From Pseudomonadota bacterium (GTDB lineage: Bacteria; SAR324; NAC60-12): DNA of 13,587 bases. This document shows, one piece after another, positions 9,519-13,587 of this stretch; positions within the stretch are counted from its first letter, which is position 1, and each line of letters begins with the position of its first letter. The position numbers were made by a program, and so were the translations under genes. The notes below the pieces were generated by a model that saw only the letters and a list, made by a program, of their open reading frames with translations, was not told the origin of the DNA and ran no database searches. The DNA is taken from contig JACNKY010000388.1 of NCBI GenBank assembly GCA_014381795.1, positions 1-13,587 on the forward strand, read 5' to 3'.

Positions 9519-9953
9519 ATGAAGAAAGCAGTAATCATGACAGTATTATTTATTGCTGCTTTTTCGCCATATATTTCAGCAGAGGAAGAGACGCTAAATA
9601 TTCAAACGACAGCAGTTCGTTATGTTTTTACTCAAAGTGTAGAACGATTGCTCCATCCTTGGCTGCAGCAAGAAGTGTCAAATACCTGGTTTGAAAATGA
9701 GATACCTAAATCATGTCACATCTGTGACAATGTCTATCGTTATCCTACAGACAACGGCTCTGTGGTAACTCGTGGAGTTCAGAATATGATTAATCGAAAA
9801 AGGCTGGCTACAATTCTGGAAGTAGAAGGATTTTTGACTGTGATTGTCAGACAGTCGGGAGATGTTCTGAGTATTGAAGCGTCACTGCATAATCTTAAGC
9901 AAGATGAGCCGCTCTGGGCCAAAATCTTTGAATGGTCTAAACCTTGGTGGTAA
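9519..9953 (+). CDS. Small periplasmic protein with CxxC motif
   Basis: 144 residues from the ATG at 9519. I chose this start because it gives a textbook signal peptide (MKKAVIMTVLFIAAFSPYISA, cut before EEE). Upstream in-frame options at 9471 (TTG, overlapping the barrel gene) and 9495 (ATG) only add residues before the MKK. No good Shine-Dalgarno is visible. The mature part has a CHIC motif (Cys66/Cys69) and then a region (about residues 90-135) with the pattern 'LEVEGFLTVIV...G...L...ASLHNL...LW'. That faintly recalls the C-terminal half of FlgO/LpoB-like periplasmic proteins, but I cannot assign a family. It begins 31 bases after the barrel gene, so it is probably the third gene of the export cluster. 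CxxC might bind metal or form a disulfide. Confidence 0.75.
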   Translation: MKKAVIMTVLFIAAFSPYISAEEETLNIQTTAVRYVFTQSVERLLHPWLQQEVSNTWFENEIPKSCHICDNVYRYPTDNGSVVTRGVQNMINRKRLATILEVEGFLTVIVRQSGDVLSIEASLHNLKQDEPLWAKIFEWSKPWW

Positions 9954-9977
9954 GAAAAGTGGTCCTGAACCAAGTTT

Positions 9978-9993
9978 AAATATACGTATATTT
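9978..9993. promoter_or_regulatory. 16-bp perfect palindrome, possible operator
   Basis: AAATATACGTATATTT is a perfect palindrome 25 bases after the stop of the small periplasmic protein gene. The length and AT-rich symmetric form fit a dimeric regulator's site. No gene starts immediately downstream on the plus strand, and the pairing is too weak for a terminator. Chance occurrence in AT-rich DNA is possible. Confidence 0.3.
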
Positions 9994-10074
9994 GTTGTAA
10001 CTAGCAGACTCAGTTACTCACACTAAACAGATGCTACAAAATATTGAAACACAAAACTCTTTACCTGAGCAGAT

Positions 10075-10311
10075 TCAACTTGCAGTACTAAGGATTTGCA
10101 ATCGTTCCTTTGAAGGATACAAGTCAGGATTTGGAATTTGACGCACGTTCATGTAACGTCTGCTTCCTGTTAATGAAAAGCTCTGAATTTCGTAGCAACG
10201 GTTTTTGTAGTCAAACAATATTTCTTTTCTGATAGACTTAGCTAATTTTTGCCTCAGCTCTAACTCCAATCCATGGTGCTGGCCGAACAATCCAAAAATT
10301 CGTACCGGCAT
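10075..10311 (-). CDS. Possible small hypothetical protein, 78 residues
   Basis: A minus-strand frame starting MPVRIFGLFGQHHG and ending LQILSTAS. The start at 10311 is preferred over the in-frame ATG at 10329, because AGGA sits 6 bases before it and nothing similar precedes 10329. The sequence is mixed in composition and rich in charged residues (KLAKSIRKEI, then a RRYMNVRQI motif), with no signal peptide or membrane segment. I recognise no family; it may be a short orphan or the remnant of a longer gene. A multi-arm inverted repeat (10363-10433) lies about 50 bases upstream and would be in its leader. Confidence 0.4.
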   Translation of the reverse strand: MPVRIFGLFGQHHGLELELRQKLAKSIRKEILFDYKNRCYEIQSFSLTGSRRYMNVRQIPNPDLYPSKERLQILSTAS

Positions 10312-10362
10312 AACTTGTCCTATTTGCATTGTTAAAATTATCAGTTTTTATTTTCCAGATAT

Positions 10363-10433
10363 CCCACTGATAAAGTTCAGACGCCTTGTGTCTGAATCTC
10401 TTTATTTCGGAAGCTACTCCAGTAGTCAGTGGG
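10363..10433. ncRNA. Three-way-junction inverted-repeat element (structured RNA, terminator or small repeat)
   Basis: Outer arm: CCCACTGA (10363-10370) pairs perfectly with TCAGTGGG (10426-10433). Second arm: TAAAG+TTCAGAC (10371-10382) pairs with GTCTGAA (10390-10396) and, past a TCT bulge, CTTTA (10400-10404), around a 7-base loop. Third arm: CTAC-TCCA-GTAG (10414-10425) abuts the outer arm. On the plus strand a T-rich run (TATTATTTTTTCTT) follows, so it could end transcription. On the minus strand it would sit about 50 bases before the start of the 78-residue gene, as a leader. Its family is not recognised. Confidence 0.45.
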
Positions 10434-10434
10434 T

Positions 10435-10767
10435 ATTATTTTTTCTTACAATACAATAACTGTGCAATAGTACTTCCTTAAGTGGAACAGTACCGCTGAT
10501 AATTCTTTATGTCAAGTAAAAAAGTAACTATTTGTGCAGAATATTTTAGTTGGACCTAAAAAAAGACCTAAAGTCGTTTCATTTCTACTAAAGCGAAAAA
10601 TCTTATTTTCTCCAGCACTCTAATCAGAAATAATTATTAAGGCTCTCGAAATAAGCAATAGTCGATTTTAGACATTTTATGATTCAGCCATCCTGAATTA
10701 GCAAAATAATTCTTAAAATTAAACCACAGCATTAATTGATCAGTCTTTAATATGCGGACTTTAAATT
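10435..10767. other. AT-rich intergenic stretch with no gene seen
   Basis: No supportable coding frame on either strand. The only local pattern I see is a short direct repeat, GACCTAAA at 10553-10560 and 10565-10572, separated by AAAA. An 88-codon minus-strand frame crosses this area but has a low-complexity, shadow-like composition and overlaps the start of the 52-residue gene. Confidence 0.5.
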
Positions 10768-10773
10768 TATAAA
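10768..10773 (+). promoter_or_regulatory. Possible -10 box before the structured leader
   Basis: TATAAA (within TATAAAAT) places a transcription start near 10780, exactly where the inverted-repeat leader begins. The -35 region (TTTAAT near 10746) matches the consensus poorly, so this is tentative. Confidence 0.3.
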
Positions 10774-10780
10774 ATACAAG

Positions 10781-10832
10781 AGGATTGCAAGCTGAGCTTG
10801 TTTGGTTTAAGATTAAAGTTAACAGCAATCCT
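10781..10832 (+). promoter_or_regulatory. Structured leader upstream of the 52-residue membrane protein
   Basis: Outer arm AGGATTGC (10781-10788) pairs with GCAATCCT (10825-10832). Inside it are a CAAGC-TGA-GCTTG hairpin (10788-10800, sharing one base with the outer arm) and a weak TTTA-AGAT-TAAA hairpin (10807-10818). It ends 15 bases before the ATG at 10848. The layout (closing arm plus two inner hairpins) resembles the element at 10363-10433, though the sequences differ. A role in expression of the small gene is inferred. Confidence 0.35.
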
Positions 10833-10847
10833 TTAAATTCAGCGTAG

Positions 10848-11006
10848 ATGGAAAAAAATTCAAAGTTATTAACAAAATTAGCAACATTACTATTTCTCTG
10901 CATGGGGACACTATTATTATATGTCTGGATAAATATTGATGATTTACGGTCCGAGCAGTCCTACCGTCAAATGTGGTATCTTAACCATAAATTTGATAAA
11001 AAATGA
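10848..11006 (+). CDS. 52-residue single-pass membrane microprotein
   Basis: MEKNSKLLTK, then a hydrophobic helix (about residues 11-28, LATLLFLCMGTLLLYVWI), then a charged tail rich in Asp/Arg/Tyr/Trp (NIDDLRSEQSYRQMWYLNHK...) ending DKK. The basic N-terminus before the helix predicts N-in, C-out topology, with the tail in the periplasm. The helix is too uninterrupted and the flanks too charged for a random AT-rich frame. No strong Shine-Dalgarno is visible before the ATG. The topology recalls FtsL/FtsB-like or small regulatory membrane proteins, but it is too short to assign. It is read in the same direction as ilvE, whose start is 186 bases downstream. Confidence 0.55.
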   Translation: MEKNSKLLTKLATLLFLCMGTLLLYVWINIDDLRSEQSYRQMWYLNHKFDKK

Positions 11007-11123
11007 GCAGCTTAAAATGATTTACTAAAAAGTAACAAATGCAAAAAATAATCACACGGTCAAAAAATATTTAAGAAAATATAAGATAAAAACAGTTGTC
11101 TGAGCTCTCTTTATCTCTGTGCT

Positions 11124-11153
11124 TTAACACCTGATTAGTAGTTTTTTGATTAT
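11124..11153 (+). promoter_or_regulatory. Possible sigma70-type promoter for ilvE
   Basis: TTAACA at 11124-11129 (five of six to TTGACA) and GATTAT at 11148-11153 (four of six to TATAAT), with 18 bases between them. This would give a leader of about 33 bases before the ATG at 11193. The region is AT-rich, so false matches are easy. Confidence 0.3.
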
Positions 11154-11192
11154 TTGTAATGTATCAATGAAAACTTTATTTTAAAGAAAATT

Positions 11193-12263
11193 ATGGAAGT
11201 TAAGTTAAACAAAGCAACCCCTGAACAACTAAAAACTACACCGGCCAGCATGTCCGGTGTAGTTTTTGGGACTCAGTTTTCGGATCACATGTTTTGCATG
11301 GAATGGGAAGATGGAAAAGGTTGGCACAATGCAGAGATAAAACCTTACGGTCCGTTATTGATGGAACCTTCTGCAATGGTTTTACATTACGCGCAAATGG
11401 CTTTTGAGGGATTAAAAGTATACCGTACTGATTCCGGAGAAAACGTACTGTTCCGCCCACGTGAAAATTTCAAGCGTATGAACCGTACAGCTCAACGTAT
11501 GTGCCTTCCAGAAATAGATGTAGAGGAAGTCCTGGATGCCCTTAAACAGTTACTGCGCTTGGATTCCGCATGGGTTCCTCATGAATCAGGAACCACGCTT
11601 TATATTCGACCAACAATCGTAGCGACTGAAGAAGCAATAGGTTTGAAGGTCTCTTCAAAATATTTGTTTTTCATTATTCTGAGTCCGGTAGGTCCTTATT
11701 ACTCACAGGGATTTAATCCCGTAAAAATAATGGTTTCTGATAAATATGTTCGTGCTGTTCCTGGAGGTGTTGGTTATGCTAAAACAGGAGGTAACTATGC
11801 GGCCAGCATATTAGCAGAAAAAGAGGCCAAAGAACTGGGTTACACTCAAGTACTCTGGCTGGATGCTGTTGAAAGACGTTATATTGAAGAAGTCGGAGCG
11901 ATGAATATTTTTTTCGTGATAGATGATGAAATTGTAACACCACAACTGACTGGCTCAATTCTTCCCGGAATAACCAGAATGTCGGTTTTGGAACTTGGTA
12001 AACATTGGGGTTTAAACGTTTCTGCAAGGCGGATTTCAATTGATGAAGTTCTTACAGGATTAAAAGAGGGTTCGGTGACAGAAGTCTTTGGTGCAGGTAC
12101 AGCGGCAGTTATTTCACCGGTAGGAGTTTTGAGTTACAAAGAAGAGGAATATCAGGTAGGCAATGGAGAAACAGGACCGATCGCTAACCGTTTCTTTGAG
12201 CAGTTGACAGGAATCCAATACGGCAAAGAAGAGGATCCTTTCGATTGGGTGGAATCTTTCTAA
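11193..12263 (+). CDS. ilvE: Branched-chain amino acid aminotransferase (BCAT group II)
   Basis: 356 residues. A class IV PLP-dependent aminotransferase that exchanges the amino group between Leu, Ile or Val and 2-oxoglutarate in the cytoplasm, the last step of branched-chain amino acid synthesis and the first of breakdown. Visible motifs: FGTQFSDHMF (residues 25-34), LHYAQMAFEGLKVYR (64-78), GGVGYAKTGGNYA with Lys197 as the PLP Schiff-base residue, EEVGAMN (232-238) with the cofactor-contacting Glu, LPGITR (257-262) and FGAGTAAVISPVG (299-311). The N-terminal 'TPEQLK...FG..F.DHM' matches the eukaryotic-like BCAT group and supports the ATG at 11193 rather than the internal Met20. Length is normal for that group (about 350-360). 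The ribosome site is weak (AAAGAAAA). A strong perfect inverted repeat lies at codons 13-25. The YhhN-family gene follows after 29 bases. Confidence 0.95.
   Translation: MEVKLNKATPEQLKTTPASMSGVVFGTQFSDHMFCMEWEDGKGWHNAEIKPYGPLLMEPSAMVLHYAQMAFEGLKVYRTDSGENVLFRPRENFKRMNRTAQRMCLPEIDVEEVLDALKQLLRLDSAWVPHESGTTLYIRPTIVATEEAIGLKVSSKYLFFIILSPVGPYYSQGFNPVKIMVSDKYVRAVPGGVGYAKTGGNYAASILAEKEAKELGYTQVLWLDAVERRYIEEVGAMNIFFVIDDEIVTPQLTGSILPGITRMSVLELGKHWGLNVSARRISIDEVLTGLKEGSVTEVFGAGTAAVISPVGVLSYKEEEYQVGNGETGPIANRFFEQLTGIQYGKEEDPFDWVESF
11231..11267 (+). terminator. 14-bp perfect inverted repeat inside the start of ilvE
   Basis: AAAAACTACACCGG (11231-11244) pairs perfectly with CCGGTGTAGTTTTT (11254-11267) around a 9-base loop. 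The GC core flanked by A5 and T5 is the form of a bidirectional intrinsic terminator, yet it sits within codons 13-25 of a well-conserved enzyme. The in-frame ATG for Met20 falls in the loop. It might attenuate transcription or slow early translation, or it might be coincidental. That function is inference; the pairing is directly visible. Confidence 0.5.
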
Positions 12264-12292
12264 ATAAATAACCGGAACTTGAGTCAAATAAT

Positions 12293-12958
12293 TTGAACTT
12301 CGAGCTTGAATTACTGACTGTTGCTATTATCGTGTGTGCGGTGTTGCATATCCTGGCAGAATATAAAGGAGCTCAGCGGAAAGTTTACCTGTTGAAACCT
12401 TTGACGATGTTGCTGATTGTTGTCATGGGCTTGATTCTGCTTCCTGAAAAGTTGGACTGGTATCATTATGCTTTGTTGATTGGTCTGTTGTTTTCAATTG
12501 GTGGTGATGTGGCACTGATGTGGCCTTCAGATAAATTCATGCTGGGGCTGGTCAGTTTTCTGACAGGACATATATTTTACATTTCAGGATTGATTTCCGG
12601 AATAGAATTATCCCTTAGTTGGTACGTCTGGGTACCGTTGATTATTTTGGGAAGCGGCATGTTTTTGGGACTGCGTTCCGGATTGGGAAGAATGCAGATA
12701 CCGGTACTGCTTTACATTCTGGTAATTCTGATTATGAGCGGGACTGCATGGGAACGCCATTTTCAACTGGAACTTCCACAAACATATTTTGCTCTTTGGG
12801 GAGCCACGTTATTCATCTTATCTGACGCATTGCTGGCTTGGAATAGATTTAGGGTGAAATTCAAATCTGCACAATTATTTATCTTAGGCACCTACTATAC
12901 TGCCCAGTGGGCACTCGCAATCTCATTGAGTCAGTCTGACGCAGTTCAAATGAGTTGA
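12293..12958 (+). CDS. YhhN/TMEM86-family membrane protein, putative lysoplasmalogenase
   Basis: 221 residues, with about seven or eight hydrophobic helices across the whole length. Family landmarks: 'FSIGGDVALMWP' (about residues 67-78) with the conserved Asp72, 'F.TGHIFYISG' (89-99) with His93, 'FILSDALLAWNRF' (174-186) with Asp178, and 'YYTAQWALA' (201-209). In characterised members these polar residues line an active site in the membrane that hydrolyses the vinyl-ether bond of lysoplasmalogens; many bacterial members have not been tested. The start is TTG at 12293: an in-frame stop at 12269 and the lack of ATG before residue 39 leave no better choice, and TTGAG about 9 bases upstream is only a weak ribosome site. 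Length is normal for the family. It probably shares a transcript with ilvE (29-base gap). Confidence 0.8.
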   Translation: MNFELELLTVAIIVCAVLHILAEYKGAQRKVYLLKPLTMLLIVVMGLILLPEKLDWYHYALLIGLLFSIGGDVALMWPSDKFMLGLVSFLTGHIFYISGLISGIELSLSWYVWVPLIILGSGMFLGLRSGLGRMQIPVLLYILVILIMSGTAWERHFQLELPQTYFALWGATLFILSDALLAWNRFRVKFKSAQLFILGTYYTAQWALAISLSQSDAVQMS

Positions 12959-12970
12959 TTAATTAAAAGC

Positions 12971-13123
12971 ATGCAAAATCTATTAAAAAATTATCTGGCT
13001 CTCCTCAGAAATCTGCGTGAGAAAACTCCACTATTATTTGTCATGCATGTTTTTTTTGTGGGCGCAGCAGTATTGATATTGTTGCTGGTCTTGCTGTCGA
13101 GCGGATTACGCTTACTCACATAG
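12971..13123 (+). CDS. 50-residue single-pass membrane protein
   Basis: Starts MQNLLKNYLA 12 bases after the YhhN-family stop, with a basic N-terminal half (LLRNLREKTP) and one long hydrophobic helix (about residues 21-43, LLFVMHVFFVGAAVLILLLV), ending GLRLLT. The predicted topology is N-in, with almost nothing beyond the membrane. It has no recognisable family. Its close spacing and strand suggest it belongs to the ilvE/yhhN-like transcript. It ends 7 bases before the stop of the convergent HEAT-repeat gene, with no obvious terminator between them. Confidence 0.5.
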   Translation: MQNLLKNYLALLRNLREKTPLLFVMHVFFVGAAVLILLLVLLSSGLRLLT

Positions 13124-13130
13124 AGTAGTT

Positions 13131-13587
13131 TTATTTCTGTGCTTCTTTACGCACCCAGGAGTCTTTTTCAGCTTTCAGGAAGCTCTCAAAACTTGGTGCA
13201 TCCAAGCTGCGGACTGCACGTGCTGCTGAAATTCTAACTTGGGCATTACGGTGCTGCAGCAAACGTTCTGCCAGCTTTTTTACTCTGTCAGGTTCAGTTT
13301 TGCTGAATCCATTGTTCAAAGCTTCAAATCCGCGCCGTGCCAATGCTGCAAATGATTTGTCTGCGGTTTGCTCCAAAAAGACTGCGGTATATTCTGAAGG
13401 AAAAAGCGACAAAGCTTCCAGCGCTCTAAAACGCAAATAGTTGATCGATGCAGTGTCTCCGGCAATTTCGATCAGCACGCTGTCTGTATCATCTCCCAGC
13501 GACTGAAATGCCACTGTGTCAAGCTTCCAGTGTCGCCCTTCCAGCAGTTCGATAACCTCAGACATTTCCGGAGCGGCAACTGCGGTT
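13131..13587 (-). CDS. HEAT-repeat protein, probably exported, N-terminus outside window
   Basis: The visible part has at least 151 codons. An ATG at 13565 is possible, but the frame stays open to the edge and reads Thr-Ala-Val-Ala-Ala-Pro-Glu before it. AVA-A looks like the end of a Sec signal peptide, and there is no properly spaced ribosome site before the ATG, so the true start is probably beyond 13587. The rest is amphipathic helix pairs typical of HEAT/PBS repeats: 'INYLRFRALEAL', 'SFAALARRGFEAL', 'RLLQHRNAQVRISAARAVRSL' and 'SWVRKEAQ'. Such proteins serve as binding scaffolds; no catalytic residues are visible. The gene converges on the 50-residue membrane protein gene. Confidence 0.7.
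   Translation of the reverse strand, partial: TAVAAPEMSEVIELLEGRHWKLDTVAFQSLGDDTDSVLIEIAGDTASINYLRFRALEALSLFPSEYTAVFLEQTADKSFAALARRGFEALNNGFSKTEPDRVKKLAERLLQHRNAQVRISAARAVRSLDAPSFESFLKAEKDSWVRKEAQK

Noticed and set aside
10361..10435. Hammerhead-ribozyme resemblance (CUGA, CGAAA with a facing stem and a UC before the closing arm) on the minus strand
   Set aside because: The invariant G of CUGANGA is missing (CUGACUA), extra bases intervene before the second stem, and the CUGA and UC bases are paired with each other in the perfect 8-bp outer arm. A three-way junction explains it better.
10637..10903. 88-codon minus-strand frame in the intergenic region
   Set aside because: AT-driven composition (Phe, Asn, Leu), no ribosome site and no recognisable motif, and it overlaps the better-supported 52-residue plus-strand gene.
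9954..11192. tRNA, CRISPR array or insertion sequence in the gene-poor region
   Set aside because: No cloverleaf with a T-loop motif, no regularly spaced repeats, and no transposase frame or terminal inverted repeats with target duplication.
12619..12825. 68-codon plus-strand frame inside the YhhN-family gene
   Set aside because: Out-of-frame shadow of a clear membrane-protein coding sequence.

Overview
The window (about 13.6 kb, roughly 35-45% GC in sampled lines, with AT-richer blocks) looks like chromosome of a Gram-negative bacterium. It encodes an outer-membrane beta-barrel ending in Phe, several Sec signal peptides, a lipobox and ordinary metabolic genes. I cannot fix the lineage. The domain styles (YWG-type extracellular repeats, Calx-beta-like and PKD modules, 'WKWD...GYW' C-terminal modules) remind me of marine deltaproteobacteria-like groups such as SAR324, but that is an impression from memory.

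Layout. (1) Positions 3-9953 hold a same-strand cluster of three exported proteins. The first is a giant repetitive surface protein of more than 2467 residues, cut by the left edge. It is followed 5 bases later by a 688-residue protein with three extracellular repeats and a C-terminal beta-barrel, and then by a small periplasmic protein. (2) Positions 9954-11192 are an AT-rich, gene-poor stretch. It holds a 16-bp perfect palindrome, a possible 78-residue minus-strand gene, two multi-arm inverted-repeat structures that fold like small structured RNAs, and a convincing 52-residue single-pass membrane protein. (3) Positions 11193-13123 hold ilvE (branched-chain aminotransferase, human-BCAT-like group), a YhhN/TMEM86-family membrane protein and a 50-residue single-pass membrane protein. 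(4) A convergent HEAT-repeat protein gene enters from the right edge and is incomplete.

How the parts may work together. The giant protein, the barrel protein and the small periplasmic protein are spaced like an operon and are all exported, so the barrel protein may anchor or display the giant one. No TpsB/POTRA or other known secretion domain is visible. The giant protein's C-terminus is odd: a membrane-anchor tail and an internal lipoprotein signal appear to interrupt what looks like a single C-terminal module. The ilvE gene carries a 14-bp perfect inverted repeat with terminator-like composition just inside its coding sequence.

The most unusual signals are the interrupted C-terminus of the giant protein, the intragenic ilvE hairpin, the three-way-junction element at 10363-10433, and the possible promoter, structured leader and microprotein unit at 10768-11006.
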